DNA of 64,000 bases, from assembly GCF_001037495.1 (NCBI RefSeq), contig NZ_KQ089823.1:248001-312000 (forward strand), given 5' to 3'. Made by a program: the position numbers and the translations under genes. The notes under the pieces are model-generated. The model did not search any database. It saw nothing but the letters and a program-made list of their open reading frames with translations, and was not told where the DNA came from. The DNA comes from Citrobacter sp. MGH106 (GTDB taxonomy: Bacteria > Pseudomonadota > Gammaproteobacteria > Enterobacterales > Enterobacteriaceae). This document shows, in pieces, positions 28,352 to 38,360 of this stretch (position 1 is its first letter; the number at the start of each line of letters is the position of its first letter).

Positions 28352-30199
28352 TCAACTCTTTTCGGGGAATAGCAACGCATCCCGCAGTAAATGATCATTG
28401 CCCCGACGACGGGTAAAACCGATGCGGTCAAAATATTCCAGAATCTGGATAGCCAGTTTACGTCCCACGTTAAGCCGATCGCGGAAATCGGCGGCACACG
28501 TCGATCCTCTTTCCTGATCGAGTTCGCGGATCATATTAGCGAAGGCGACAATCCGATCGTTACGGTAATAGCGATCTTTAACGATCGCAGTAATGATGCC
28601 TTGCTGGGCTGCCTGTCGTAACGCCAAACGCATAGATTGCTCATCCGTGCCCGTCTCTTTCGCCAGATCCCGCACCCACCATGGTTCATCACCAAAAAGA
28701 GGTTCGACTTTTTGCCAGATAGCCTGCTGTTCATCGCTGAAACCAGCTTTATGATCCGGCAAATGCAGCCAACCATGATGGCTATGGATAGCACCGCTAT
28801 CGCGCATTTTTTCAATCAGCAACAGCACCAGCGCTTCGTCTTCCATCGGCAAGGCCATACGCCGCAGACGCTCACGCCCCGGTCCTGGCTCATCGCGATG
28901 CTGCTCATGGTACGTTGCCAGTGTATCGAGGATTTTGCGCTGCCAGCGTGCTGCAACAGGCGCATTCAGCAGACTGTAGCCGGCCTGAATAAAGCCATGC
29001 TGCTCAATCAACGGACGCATACCGTTGCCATTGAGTTGCCGCGCCCACGCGAAATCAGGAATATTCACCGCCCCGCGCGTCAGATGTATTGCCAGCGCGT
29101 CGCCGTCATCCTGCGCATTTTCCAATGCTGACAGCCACTGCAGGTATTCCGGCTTACGCTTGCCCCGACGCGGCGGGTTGAGCGTTACCACGCGGGCGCC
29201 AGCTAACGTGGTACGCGCAGAAATGTCACGCAGCACCAGTCTGTCGTTATCAGCCAGCCACAGCGGAGTATCAAAAACCAGTTCTGCCAGCGTTCCTTCG
29301 AGCAGAGAAATCCGCCCGGTAACGTGGCTGGCCGCGTGATGAATGTGTAACGGTTGCCACTGCATTAGCGGGGCCGAATGTTCTAAGGAAACAATGACAC
29401 GGGTAAAAGCCTCCGGCGGCGCATCAGAAAGCAGCCAGTCACCACGGTTGAGCTGTTCTTTTTCAGCATCTCCGACAATATTCAGCGCAATACGCTGACC
29501 AGCGTGGGCATGCTCACAGGCCTGGTTCTGCGCATGCAGGCTACGCACGCGCATCGGTTTGTTAACGCCCGTCAGCCACAGCGAATCGCCCACATTGACT
29601 TCACCACTGAGCGCGGTACCTGTTACCACCAGGCCTGCACCTTTTACCGTAAAGGCACGGTCAATCGCCAGGCGGAAGCTGTGATTGCTGGCATGCTCGC
29701 GCGTAGGTAATTGCAGCAAATGGTCACGTAAGATATCGATCCCACGCCCTTCACTGGCGGCGGTCACAAAAAGTGCTGCATCCGAAAAACCATAGTTAGC
29801 CAGCGTTGTTTGGACCTCTGCACGCACCTCGTTAATACGCGCCTCATCCACGCGATCGGCTTTCGTCAGTGCCACAGTAAGCTGCGGATTACCCGTCAGT
29901 TGCAGGATCTGCAAATGCTCACGTGTTTGCGCCATCACGCCGTCATCGCAGGCAACCACCAGCAGAGCGTGGTCGATACCGCCGACCCCCGCCAGCATGT
30001 TGGACAGAAACTTTTCATGTCCGGGAACATCGATAAATCCAAGTACGCGTCCGTCAGGCTGCGGCCAGTAGGCATAGCCGAGATCGATGGTCATACCGCG
30101 CTTTTTTTCTTCTGGCAGGCGGTCGGCATTCACGCCGGTAATCGCCTGTAATAACGTCGTTTTTCCGTGGTCAACGTGTCCGGCGGTTGCAATAATCAT
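28352..30199 (-). CDS. selB: Selenocysteine-specific elongation factor SelB
   Basis: 615-residue GTPase that brings Sec-tRNA to UGA codons carrying a SECIS element. G1 ([13 protein letters not shown]) opens the protein, with G3 (DVPGHEKF) and G4 (TKAD) following. Translation-factor barrels lie in the middle, and four winged-helix domains at the C-terminus (about 370-610) bind SECIS. Starts inside the end of selA (4-base overlap). Confidence 0.97.
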   Translation of the reverse strand: MIIATAGHVDHGKTTLLQAITGVNADRLPEEKKRGMTIDLGYAYWPQPDGRVLGFIDVPGHEKFLSNMLAGVGGIDHALLVVACDDGVMAQTREHLQILQLTGNPQLTVALTKADRVDEARINEVRAEVQTTLANYGFSDAALFVTAASEGRGIDILRDHLLQLPTREHASNHSFRLAIDRAFTVKGAGLVVTGTALSGEVNVGDSLWLTGVNKPMRVRSLHAQNQACEHAHAGQRIALNIVGDAEKEQLNRGDWLLSDAPPEAFTRVIVSLEHSAPLMQWQPLHIHHAASHVTGRISLLEGTLAELVFDTPLWLADNDRLVLRDISARTTLAGARVVTLNPPRRGKRKPEYLQWLSALENAQDDGDALAIHLTRGAVNIPDFAWARQLNGNGMRPLIEQHGFIQAGYSLLNAPVAARWQRKILDTLATYHEQHRDEPGPGRERLRRMALPMEDEALVLLLIEKMRDSGAIHSHHGWLHLPDHKAGFSDEQQAIWQKVEPLFGDEPWWVRDLAKETGTDEQSMRLALRQAAQQGIITAIVKDRYYRNDRIVAFANMIRELDQERGSTCAADFRDRLNVGRKLAIQILEYFDRIGFTRRRGNDHLLRDALLFPEKS

Positions 30200-31587
30200 T
30201 TCAGCATCATCTCCATAAACCGGGTCTCGTCTTCAAGACAGCGCAGATCCAGCCATAAGCGGCCATCATAAATCCGCCCAATGACCGGCACCGGTAGCTC
30301 GCGCCAGTGGGCGGCCAGCGCCTCAAGACGGCTACCGCGCCCGTCATGCGGGGTAAACGTTAATGCCGCACTGGGCAGCCGATCAACAGGTAGCGAGCCG
30401 CTGCCAATCTGCGACAAGCAAGGCATCACGTTCAGTGCGAACGTGTCGCCGTAATGTTCTTCCAGCCGCGCCTGTAATCGTTGTGCCTGAGCGCGGATGG
30501 CCTCTTCAGTACGGGTGAGCAAACGTAACGTCGGTAATTTCTCTGCCAGCACCTCCGGGTGCAGATAGAGCCGCAGCGTCGCTTCCAGTGCCGCCAGGGT
30601 CATTTTATCGGCCCGTAACGCGCGTTTCAGCGGATGGTGCTGTAATCGGGCAATCATCTCTTTCTTACCGACGATAATCCCCGCCTGTGGCCCGCCCAAC
30701 AGCTTGTCGCCTGAGAAGCTGACCAGGCTTACGCCTGCGGCGATCAACTGCTGTGGCATTGGTTCCTTCGGCAAACCATACTGGCTGAGATCGACCAGCG
30801 AACCGCTGCCCAGATCCGCCACCACCGGAATATCCAGCTCCTGACCCATCACCGCCAGTTCCATCTCATCTACCGCTTTGGTAAAGCCTTCGATGCTGTA
30901 ATTACTGGTATGCACTTTCATCAGCAGAGCTGTGTTTTCATTCACTGCCTGGCGATAATCACTGTCGTGGGTACGGTTGGTCGTGCCAACTTCACGCAAC
31001 ACACACCCAGCCTGGGACATGACATCCGGAATACGAAACGCACCGCCAATTTCCACCAGCTCACCGCGTGAAACCACCACCTCTTTGCCACTGGCGGTTG
31101 CGGCCAGCATTAACAGCACCGCTGCCGCGTTGTTATTTACGATACAAGCGTCTTCCGCCCCGGTAATGCGACATAGCAAATCCGCCAGGGCACGATCACG
31201 ATGTCCGCGCCCTGCACCGTCCAGATCGTATTCCAGTGTGACCGGCGTACGCATAGCCTGCACAACAGCATCAATCGCTTCTTCCGCCTGCGATGCACGC
31301 CCAAGGTTGGTGTGCAGCACTGTCCCCGTCAAGTTGATAACCGGACGCAGCGCGCTTTGCGATTCCCGTTCCAGCCGGGTGCAGGCCTCTTGCGCCCAGT
31401 CGTTGCACCATGCCGGAAGCGCTTGTGCATCGCGAATCGTTTCCCTGGCTTCGTCGAGCATATGGCGAAGCAGGTCAACCACCCGGGTGTGACCATGGGA
31501 CTCACGCAAGGCTGAAAAGGCGCTATCGCGCAATAAACGATCGATAGCAGGAAGCTGGCTGTAAAGTGAACGCATGTCGGTTGTCAT
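30196..31587 (-). CDS. selA: L-seryl-tRNA(Sec) selenium transferase SelA
   Basis: 463-residue PLP enzyme that converts Ser-tRNA(Sec) to Sec-tRNA(Sec) with selenophosphate. The PLP lysine is in [14 protein letters not shown], and the family motifs [12 protein letters not shown] and EVGTTNRT are present. Forms an operon with selB. Indicates that the organism makes selenoproteins such as formate dehydrogenases encoded elsewhere. Confidence 0.97.
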   Translation of the reverse strand: MTTDMRSLYSQLPAIDRLLRDSAFSALRESHGHTRVVDLLRHMLDEARETIRDAQALPAWCNDWAQEACTRLERESQSALRPVINLTGTVLHTNLGRASQAEEAIDAVVQAMRTPVTLEYDLDGAGRGHRDRALADLLCRITGAEDACIVNNNAAAVLLMLAATASGKEVVVSRGELVEIGGAFRIPDVMSQAGCVLREVGTTNRTHDSDYRQAVNENTALLMKVHTSNYSIEGFTKAVDEMELAVMGQELDIPVVADLGSGSLVDLSQYGLPKEPMPQQLIAAGVSLVSFSGDKLLGGPQAGIIVGKKEMIARLQHHPLKRALRADKMTLAALEATLRLYLHPEVLAEKLPTLRLLTRTEEAIRAQAQRLQARLEEHYGDTFALNVMPCLSQIGSGSLPVDRLPSAALTFTPHDGRGSRLEALAAHWRELPVPVIGRIYDGRLWLDLRCLEDETRFMEMMLK

Positions 31588-31608
31588 GAAAGGGCCTGGC
31601 TGTTGGTG

Positions 31609-31631
31609 GCCCTCTCCACCGTGGAGAGGGC
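31609..31631. repeat. Perfect hairpin upstream of selA
   Basis: GCCCTCTCCAC (31609-31619) and GTGGAGAGGGC (31621-31631) make an 11-bp stem around a single base. It resembles the CCCTCTCC-type dispersed intergenic repeat of enterobacteria and lies just before the selA start. Confidence 0.55.
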
Positions 31632-31788
31632 TATCGATATAGGGAGGATTGTACCGTGACTTTACTCATGCGGACATACATACACAAAATCAATCAAGAT
31701 GCGTCGAGGTGCCAAGAGAATGAATCCCCAGGGGCGAACGAACGTTGCCAACAAAGAGGCAGCTTGATGGATGAGATGTATATGCCTA

Positions 31789-32397
31789 TCAAGCTTTCGG
31801 CGGCTCTGTGCGGGCAAAGCTTTCTCGCTGAAAGAGTGTTTCCACCAGTTTGACCAACCGCGGCCGGTCCACACACCAACCGGGGGCAATCCGACGAAAA
31901 TTGAGATAGCCCACCGCGCAGGCAATGGCGATGGTTGCAAGGTTAACCGAGTCTGTTTTAAGCGTACCGTCTGCCAGATAACCTTCCAGCACATCCAGGC
32001 TGCGGGTAATTTTCTCGCGCTGGCGCAACAGTTCGGTTTCCGATTGCTGCGCACCAGGGCGGGCCTGTTCGCGAACAGAGACTAACCCAGCATCCATAAC
32101 ACCGTCAGCCAGTGCTTCAAGCTGACGAATCTTAAGTGCCGCCAGCGGTTCGCGCGGCAACATGGCGGGCGCAATATCCAGCAGCTCAATGTATTGCGCA
32201 ATAATCGGGGAGTCGAACCAGAACTCTCCCTCATCGGTGACCAGCGCGGGTACTTTTCCTAACGGATTATATCGTGCTACGCCGTTTTCAGCGTTATAGG
32301 GGAGTTCGTTAACAAATTCGAAAGTGATGCCCTTTTCCAGCAACAGAATAGAAATTTTTCGCACAAAAGGGCTGGTGTAGCTGCCAATGAGTTTCAT
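31789..32397 (-). CDS. yibF: Glutathione S-transferase-like protein YibF
   Basis: 202 residues from ATG 32397 ([17 protein letters not shown]), as in E. coli. An N-terminal thioredoxin-like GST domain (residues 1-80) is joined to a helical C-domain. The active position has Ser/Thr in SYTSPF rather than Cys. Cytosolic; substrate unknown. Upstream of selA on the same strand. It marks the left edge of the accessory island. Confidence 0.92.
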   Translation of the reverse strand: MKLIGSYTSPFVRKISILLLEKGITFEFVNELPYNAENGVARYNPLGKVPALVTDEGEFWFDSPIIAQYIELLDIAPAMLPREPLAALKIRQLEALADGVMDAGLVSVREQARPGAQQSETELLRQREKITRSLDVLEGYLADGTLKTDSVNLATIAIACAVGYLNFRRIAPGWCVDRPRLVKLVETLFQRESFARTEPPKA

Positions 32398-32481
32398 ACC
32401 GTGTCCTTTTTGCCAACAAAAAAATAGACTGCGCCTCTGGTTGCCCATAAGCGAACAATTTGGGATACAGCCTAGTATGGC

Positions 32482-32769
32482 TCAGATGATTTCAAAAAGA
32501 CGGCAAAGGAAGAGAAATCCCAATAACAGGCTACTTAATACGATTGAAAATGAGACATATAGCTTATTTTTACCGCGCTGATGTAACAGGATGATCGATG
32601 CGCAACTCATCAACAAAAAAGTCGCAATCGCATAAGGCCATTCACCAAAATGAAGCCATCCCCGCAGCGTTAATACGGCGGGTACCATCATTGAAAACGC
32701 GGTACGTCTCCAGGAAAGTGCCGTGCGTTCAGGCTGAAGTCCATGATCGCGGTTGGCGCTTACCCCCAC
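32482..32769 (-). CDS. DUF202 membrane protein (YidG-like)
   Basis: About 95 residues, with the DUF202 signature DHGLQPERTALSWRRTAFS followed by two or three hydrophobic helices. No ATG fits the family length; a GTG at 32769 overlaps the end of the preceding DUF202 gene and would couple their translation. The long upstream extension of the frame lies inside that gene and is not believed. It resembles E. coli YidG. The molecular function of DUF202 proteins is not established. Last gene of the island operon. Confidence 0.75.
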   Translation of the reverse strand: MGVSANRDHGLQPERTALSWRRTAFSMMVPAVLTLRGWLHFGEWPYAIATFLLMSCASIILLHQRGKNKLYVSFSIVLSSLLLGFLFLCRLFEII

Positions 32770-33140
32770 AGCATTATTCCCAGTAATACCGCCACAACAA
32801 CAAGAAACAGAGACAACGCAAAGATAAAGCGGGTATAGCACAACTGGCTGTCCAGGCGCATAGCGTATTCATTATGCCGCCAGCGCCGCCACGCCAGACC
32901 ACCAAGCAGGGCTCCGCCCATGACAAGAAATAATGCAAGGGAGTGGCGTAAACCAGGAGAGGAGAGCTGCGGAGAAAATTGATCAACGCCCACCGCACCC
33001 GCCATTAATGCCAGAGCGGTGCGGATCCAGGCAAGAAAAGTACGTTCATTGGCAAGTGTAAAACGATAATCGGGTTTTTTACCCGCCAGCCACCATTTAC
33101 CAACAGGTTTTGGAGCAAAATCATTATCCTGAGGACTCAC
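32760..33140 (-). CDS. DUF202 membrane protein (YidH-like)
   Basis: 126 residues with the signature KPDYRFTLANERTFLAWIRTALALMAG and three membrane helices (about residues 40-60, 70-90 and 100-125). It resembles E. coli YidH, which is also paired with a YidG. Its start lies 17 bases inside the RpiR-family gene. Why a DUF202 pair travels with a sulfatase cluster is unknown; a membrane or solute-handling role is conceivable. Confidence 0.82.
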   Translation of the reverse strand: MSPQDNDFAPKPVGKWWLAGKKPDYRFTLANERTFLAWIRTALALMAGAVGVDQFSPQLSSPGLRHSLALFLVMGGALLGGLAWRRWRHNEYAMRLDSQLCYTRFIFALSLFLVVVAVLLGIMLWG

Positions 33141-34005
33141 GTTTAATCCTTTCTTTTATCAACAACTCTTTAATCGACAATCCGGTCACTCCGCTATCCC
33201 GCAGGTTGTGACGCGTAATTTCGGTACATAAAAACTCGATAATAAACAACTGCGAAATACGCGTAGAAATTGAATCCCCTTGCATCGGCCCTGCTTCACC
33301 ACTTGTCAGCCAGAATGTATTCGCCAGCTCGTTCAGCGGTGAGTGATGACTATGTGTTATCGCCAGGGTGTAAGCGCCCCTTTTTTGAGCCAGACGAAAC
33401 GCATTGACTACTTCTGGCGTCTCTCCTGAATGGGAAAATGCGACCACCAGGTCGTCAGCCTTCAGATTGGCCAGCTTAAGGGTCATCGTGAAGCGATCGG
33501 TAAACGCTTCAGAGTCAATTCCCAGACGATTCATCTTGTCGCGCGCCTCCAGCGCTGCCAGTCCAGATGCGCCAAATCCAACGAACATCACGCGCCGGGC
33601 CGCTAAAAAGCGCTCAACAACGGGCTTCACCACTTTCATATCCAGCAGGTCAATCGTCTCCCGACTTGAGGTCTCAATCATCAAGGCGATTTTTTGTGCT
33701 ACTTCGTTGCGCGAATCATCCAGAAAAATATCCGGTGAAGATGGCAATGACAGATCGCTTTCCGTCAGTAGTTCCCGCTTGAGATCAGCCTTCAGGTTCA
33801 GCAACCCGTCATAGCCCACTTTCTTACAAAAACGCACGATAGTCGCTTCACTGACGCCAATTTCCAGCGCCAGTTTCTTTACTGGTAGCTGCACGACCAG
33901 GCCCGGGTTTTGCAAAATATAACCGGCAATTTTTCCATCAGTATCCCCAAGGCTACCGAGGATATTCGCAAGATAAACGCGCACGTTTTTTTTATTCACA
34001 CTCAT
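33124..34005 (-). CDS. RpiR/MurR-family regulator with SIS domain
   Basis: 293 residues. The N-terminal HTH_6 domain (LVVQLPVKKLALEIGVSEAT, about residues 33-52) is followed by a sugar-isomerase (SIS) domain (VMFVGFGASGLAALEARDKM, then DDLVVAFSHSGETPEVVNAF). RpiR-type regulators sense phosphorylated sugars. Its place in the operon suggests it responds to the sugar phosphate made by the PTS permease. The likely target is the divergent promoter at 38205-38360. Not assignable to a named gene. Confidence 0.9.
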   Translation of the reverse strand: MSVNKKNVRVYLANILGSLGDTDGKIAGYILQNPGLVVQLPVKKLALEIGVSEATIVRFCKKVGYDGLLNLKADLKRELLTESDLSLPSSPDIFLDDSRNEVAQKIALMIETSSRETIDLLDMKVVKPVVERFLAARRVMFVGFGASGLAALEARDKMNRLGIDSEAFTDRFTMTLKLANLKADDLVVAFSHSGETPEVVNAFRLAQKRGAYTLAITHSHHSPLNELANTFWLTSGEAGPMQGDSISTRISQLFIIEFLCTEITRHNLRDSGVTGLSIKELLIKERIKRESSG

Positions 34006-34050
34006 TACGGGCTCTCCTGACCGCGAGATAAGTCAGGTAGTTTATCCCGC

Positions 34051-34914
34051 TTACCGTCCGCTGTCTGCCGGGAACCTGACCGAGAGCCAATGGCTATGCT
34101 GCTCTCCTGCATTCAGCCATTGAATGCCTCTCTTATGCGCTATTTGTCCGTCAAAACAGGGATCGTCCGTGGTGCCAGATAAGGGTTCCACGCACAATAA
34201 ATTCGCGCCAGGTATGCCCCACAGGGCCAGCCATTGCTGGTTTCCAGCAAAGACTATCTGTTCAACGCCATCCGGCGAGCAAACCGCCCAATGGTTATCA
34301 TCACTCTGCGAAAAATAGACGGCACCATGGTTAAAGCTCTCCGGCAGAAGCGGAAATGCCGCGATACCGGGGGCATTATCGCTGATCTGCAATGTCCTCT
34401 TCTGCGTAGCAAACGGCCCCGTGCACACTGAATTGAATCGCACCGTCCAACCTGGTTCACTCGCTACAGGCAGTGCAAATCCTGGATGCCAGCCAGAGGA
34501 ATAGCCCCACGTTTCATCACTTGTATTGAATACCGACCATGTCACACGTATACCGTCGGATTCTAGATACCATCCAATACGAACCTGCCAGGAAAATGGC
34601 CACACCTCGCGTGTGCTGGCCGTATCATGAGCTTCAATCACCAGGTGAGTTGCATCCTGCTCCACGCAGTCAAATATCTGATAACGCAGAAAACCGTGTG
34701 CGGAGAGCGGAAAAAAGCGCTCTCCCTGCCATAGCCCGTTATGGATAAGCTGGCCTACAACGGGAAAAAGCTGCGTCGCCGAGTTATTCCACACGTCTGG
34801 TTGCGGTTGCCATATCCAGTTGCGTTGGCCTTTGTTATCCCACAGCAAGCTAAGCTCCGCGCCGGTTGCCTGCACGGTCATACGAAAGCGGGCATTTTCT
34901 AAATTCCATTCCAC
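34051..34914 (-). CDS. Aldose 1-epimerase family protein (LacX-like)
   Basis: About 287 residues from a GTG at 34914, preceded by GGAACGGGAAA and lying 10 bases after the sulfatase stop. An ATG at 34980 would run deep into the sulfatase and is less likely. The galactose-mutarotase-like beta-sandwich shows SAHGFLRYQIFD and SGWHPGFALPV, with the two conserved His. It may interconvert anomers of the imported sugar or sugar phosphate. Substrate unknown. Confidence 0.82.
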   Translation of the reverse strand: MEWNLENARFRMTVQATGAELSLLWDNKGQRNWIWQPQPDVWNNSATQLFPVVGQLIHNGLWQGERFFPLSAHGFLRYQIFDCVEQDATHLVIEAHDTASTREVWPFSWQVRIGWYLESDGIRVTWSVFNTSDETWGYSSGWHPGFALPVASEPGWTVRFNSVCTGPFATQKRTLQISDNAPGIAAFPLLPESFNHGAVYFSQSDDNHWAVCSPDGVEQIVFAGNQQWLALWGIPGANLLCVEPLSGTTDDPCFDGQIAHKRGIQWLNAGEQHSHWLSVRFPADSGR

Positions 34915-34924
34915 TTTCCCGTTC

Positions 34925-36652
34925 CTATGCCGTACGCAGTAATAAGCGCGTCTGGTAGACCATGGCGCGATGTTTATCACCGGTAAATAACTTATCGATT
35001 AATGCGAAAATATCAGCTTCATCAACACTGCACCCCGCGGTCAGTTCCAATGCGTCTTCGCTGCTGTTGCGGATCAAAAACGCCAATGCCTCTGCAACGC
35101 CAGGATGCGCACAGGCATACCCTGCGATCTGTTCATGTTGTCGTTGGATAAATTGCGCATCGCGCTCAGGCGTGAGTGGATCGAGTTCGAAGCGCGTATA
35201 CAATTCTGGCGGCGCATCATGCTGTTGCATCATGGGGATCAACGCGGCGGCATAGCGTTGAGATAAGGTTCCATCATTAAGTGGCTGAAACTGTCCCGGA
35301 TCGTTTTTAACATCGAACAGCTTATCGCCAAAGCGCCATGGATTAAGATAACCAAAGGTGGCGGGGATCTGCATCACCTGTACACCCTGGGTAAAATCGA
35401 AGCCCGGATGAATACGAATATCCTTTAGCTCATCAATTTTAAAAGGGCTATCAATACGCGTAGGCATCAACGTATATTCATACAGATTCGTTTTATTCTG
35501 CTCGCGCGGGCAGCGCATATAAACGTATTCACCATCGGTGATATTGATATGGCCACCAAAATAACCAAACAGCGCATAATCACGGATCGACTCATCACGT
35601 TCAATGGCCGGACGCAGAGGTTTTCCTGTCATGGTTACCGGGCGAGGAATATCAAAATATTCCAGTAACGTCGCCGGAATATCTATTGTCTGCGCCAGTG
35701 CGCTACGTCTGACACCCTGCGTTTTACTGCGCGGATCGCGGATAAAGAACGGCGTATTAGCGATTTCGTTATACACCGGCATGATATTTTTACCCCACCA
35801 CTGGTGCTCCCCCAGCAGGAACCCATGGTCGGTACAGACGATAAATAGAGTGTCATCCCACAGATCCAGCGCCTTAAGTTTATCCATCACCTGACCAAGA
35901 TAATCATCACACATGGTGATTAGCGCCTGATAAAACTTACGGACTTTCTGATCTTCTGACCCGCCAGGCGCTCCACAGTAATAGGGTACCCAGCCGTCGA
36001 ATTCACCGGGTTTACAGCCATACTGCGCCAGGTACTTTTCAGGAACGAAGAACGGTTCGTGCGGATCAAAACACTCGATTTGTAAAAACCAGTTATCCTG
36101 GTGTTGGTTAGTTTCGAGAAACTCTATACCCGCGCTAATCGTGCGGTGGGTAAAATGTTCCTGCTGGGTAGGCATAGCAGCACGATTGATTAAATCCTGG
36201 GTCATACGTCCGGCACGACGACGAAGCGTCTCCTCATCCTCGTTGCCCTGCCAGTGGATTAGTGGCTTTTCAACCTGTCCTTTCCAGCAATCCCCCTCTT
36301 GCCCGCGAATAAACTCAAACGTGGAATAACGCGTATGATACGTCGCGCCACCGTCGCGCCAGTAGTGCTTATGGTCAGTAACCATATGTGTATGCACACC
36401 ATTCTGACGCAACGATTGCATCGCCGAGAAATCAAAAGGTTCCAGCGGTCCCCAGCTACGATGCAGAAAATTATAGCGCCCGGTATGCAGCTCACGTCGT
36501 GCGGGCATGCAAGGCATGCTCCCTACGTAAAAGTTATCGAACTGGGCAGACTCCTGCGCCAGACGCGTAAAATTCGGCGTTATCGCATCACCGCCATAGG
36601 GCGCAAGGTGATTACGGGTTAGGGTGTCGAACATCAACATAACTGCTTTCAT
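34925..36652 (-). CDS. Cysteine-type sulfatase, no signal peptide
   Basis: About 575 residues from ATG 36652 (MKAVMLMFDTLTRNHL). The formylglycine motif C-x-P-x-R is C48-M-P-A-R52 in PCMPARRELHTGR, the form matured by radical-SAM anSME enzymes. Metal ligands are expected at D9 and in CTDHGFLLGEHQWWGKN. No signal peptide is seen, so hydrolysis should be cytoplasmic. It begins 13 bases after the PTS gene, which points to desulfation of an imported sugar. The maturase candidate is divergent at 38361. Substrate unknown. Confidence 0.9.
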   Translation of the reverse strand: MKAVMLMFDTLTRNHLAPYGGDAITPNFTRLAQESAQFDNFYVGSMPCMPARRELHTGRYNFLHRSWGPLEPFDFSAMQSLRQNGVHTHMVTDHKHYWRDGGATYHTRYSTFEFIRGQEGDCWKGQVEKPLIHWQGNEDEETLRRRAGRMTQDLINRAAMPTQQEHFTHRTISAGIEFLETNQHQDNWFLQIECFDPHEPFFVPEKYLAQYGCKPGEFDGWVPYYCGAPGGSEDQKVRKFYQALITMCDDYLGQVMDKLKALDLWDDTLFIVCTDHGFLLGEHQWWGKNIMPVYNEIANTPFFIRDPRSKTQGVRRSALAQTIDIPATLLEYFDIPRPVTMTGKPLRPAIERDESIRDYALFGYFGGHINITDGEYVYMRCPREQNKTNLYEYTLMPTRIDSPFKIDELKDIRIHPGFDFTQGVQVMQIPATFGYLNPWRFGDKLFDVKNDPGQFQPLNDGTLSQRYAAALIPMMQQHDAPPELYTRFELDPLTPERDAQFIQRQHEQIAGYACAHPGVAEALAFLIRNSSEDALELTAGCSVDEADIFALIDKLFTGDKHRAMVYQTRLLLRTA

Positions 36653-36665
36653 AAGACCGCTCTCT

Positions 36666-38204
36666 TTATGAACCGATAAATTCTTCAATTTCGTTTTTAA
36701 TCAGCGTGACATGAGGTCCATAAACAACCTGTACGCCCTGACCGCGAATGAATGCGCCTTTACTGCCAAGCTGTTTGAAGTCATCCAGCCTCACCTTCTC
36801 CGGCTCATTTACAGTGATACGCAAACGAGTTGCACAGCAGTCCACATCGACAATATTGCTGCGACCGCCTAACGCCTCAACGATCCCGGCAGCACGTGCA
36901 TCCGTTGCCACGTTCACGACCGGCGTTTCTTCGCTTTCATCTTCACGACCCGGCGTTTTCAATTGCCGCCATTGAATGATGAAACGGAAGGTAAAGTAAT
37001 AGACGCTGAACATCACAACACCCAGCGGCAGCATGTAAACCCAATTGGTTTTGGCGTTCCCCTGCAACACCCCAAAAAGCAGGAAGTCCACCAGCCCACC
37101 GGAGAATGTCTGACCGACCGTAATCTCCAGGATATGCGTCAGCATGAATGCAACACCGGTTAAGACGATATGCACGGCGTAAAGCAGCGGTGCGCAGAAC
37201 ATAAATGCGAACTCGAGTGGTTCGGTAATCCCGGTCACGAATGCGGTCAATGCGGCAGAAAGCATCAAGCTGGCGACTTTCTTTTTGTTTTCCGGTTTTG
37301 CGCAGTGATAGATCGCCAACGCAGCACCCGGCAGACCAAACATGAAATCGGCAAAGCGTCCGGCCATAAAGCGTGAAACACCAATGTAGTACTGCGTTAC
37401 CGAAGGATCGGCCAGTTGAGCGAAAAAGATATTCTGTGTGCCTTCGACGACATGGCCATTAACAACGGCTTCACCACCGACGCTTGTTAACCAAAATGGC
37501 ATGTAGAAAAGATGATGTAACCCCAGAGGGATCAGGCATTTGAGGATCATGCCGTAAATTAACGTACCAAGATAACCGGTCTTTTCAACAAGAATGCCAA
37601 GGTGAGAAATCCCTGCCTGCACGTGCGGCCAGACCCAGAACAGCGCAACGCCAAGAAAGATGGCAAAGAACGACGTCATTATGGGGACAAAGCGCGAACC
37701 GCTAAAAAATGCCAGCATATTAGGTAGCTGAGTTTTTCCATACCGGCTATGTGTCCAGGAGGTTAGCAACCCACACATCACCCCACCAAGCACACCGGTT
37801 TGCAGCGTCGTGATCCCCAGAACACTCGCCTGCCCGGCAGCGGCGAGATTTTCTGTCGCCAATGTTCCCGTCAGCAACAACAGCGCATTGATTGCTTTAT
37901 TCATCACCAGAAAGCAAAGGACTGCTGCCAGACCCGCAGTGCCTTTGTCACTGCGCGCCAGTCCCACGGCAATACCGACGGAAAATAGCAGTGATAAGTT
38001 ATCAAACACGACACTACCGCAAAGTCGCATAACGGTAAAAATAGCCTGCACAATCTCATTGTTGAGGAAAGGGTAGGTCGAAATGGTCACTGGGTTGGTA
38101 AATACGCCGCCAAATCCCAGTAACAACCCCGCAGCGGGAAGAATGGCAATTGGCAACATAAACGACTTACCCAGATTCTGTGCTCCAGAAAATAATCTGC
38201 TCAT
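36666..38204 (-). CDS. PTS sugar permease EIICB (glucose/maltose/GlcNAc type)
   Basis: 512 residues from ATG 38204, which has AGGGA at good spacing. The EIIC part (about 1-400) has roughly ten helices and the motifs GLHHLFYMPFW and GITEPLEF. The EIIB domain follows, with the phosphorylated Cys in VDVDCCATRLRITV. No EIIA is encoded nearby, so it probably borrows EIIA-Glc (Crr), as MalX does. First gene of the minus-strand operon. The sugar is unknown; the neighbouring sulfatase suggests a sulfated one. Confidence 0.92.
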   Translation of the reverse strand: MSRLFSGAQNLGKSFMLPIAILPAAGLLLGFGGVFTNPVTISTYPFLNNEIVQAIFTVMRLCGSVVFDNLSLLFSVGIAVGLARSDKGTAGLAAVLCFLVMNKAINALLLLTGTLATENLAAAGQASVLGITTLQTGVLGGVMCGLLTSWTHSRYGKTQLPNMLAFFSGSRFVPIMTSFFAIFLGVALFWVWPHVQAGISHLGILVEKTGYLGTLIYGMILKCLIPLGLHHLFYMPFWLTSVGGEAVVNGHVVEGTQNIFFAQLADPSVTQYYIGVSRFMAGRFADFMFGLPGAALAIYHCAKPENKKKVASLMLSAALTAFVTGITEPLEFAFMFCAPLLYAVHIVLTGVAFMLTHILEITVGQTFSGGLVDFLLFGVLQGNAKTNWVYMLPLGVVMFSVYYFTFRFIIQWRQLKTPGREDESEETPVVNVATDARAAGIVEALGGRSNIVDVDCCATRLRITVNEPEKVRLDDFKQLGSKGAFIRGQGVQVVYGPHVTLIKNEIEEFIGS

Positions 38205-38235
38205 ACGAATCCCTGATACTGGCGAATGAAGTTTT

Positions 38236-38266
38236 AATTTCACGATTAACATGCTTTAATGAAATT
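38236..38266. promoter_or_regulatory. Inverted repeat in the PTS/anSME promoter, candidate RpiR operator
   Basis: AATTTCA (38236-38242) and TGAAATT (38260-38266) are inverted, with a further ATTAA/TTAAT pair inside. It sits 32 bases upstream of the PTS start. RpiR-family regulators bind such GAAA/TTTC palindromes, but assignment is inferred. Confidence 0.4.
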
Positions 38267-38312
38267 ATTGTTCCGATCATTCGTTCACTTTGTCAACATA
38301 AGACGTTGGAAT

Positions 38313-38328
38313 AGTGACCTTGATCACC
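38313..38328. promoter_or_regulatory. CRP-like site in the divergent promoter
   Basis: GTGA (38314-38317), 6 bases, TCAC (38324-38327): a perfect core of the CRP consensus. It lies 33 bases before the maturase start, between the divergent genes, and implies catabolite control of the island. Confidence 0.65.
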
Positions 38329-38360
38329 AAAAACTTTCTAACGCCTTGAGGGAGAGCGCC

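Noticed and set aside
28352-31587. SECIS element or selenoprotein near selAB
   Set aside because: No in-frame UGA within an otherwise intact gene is visible in the window.
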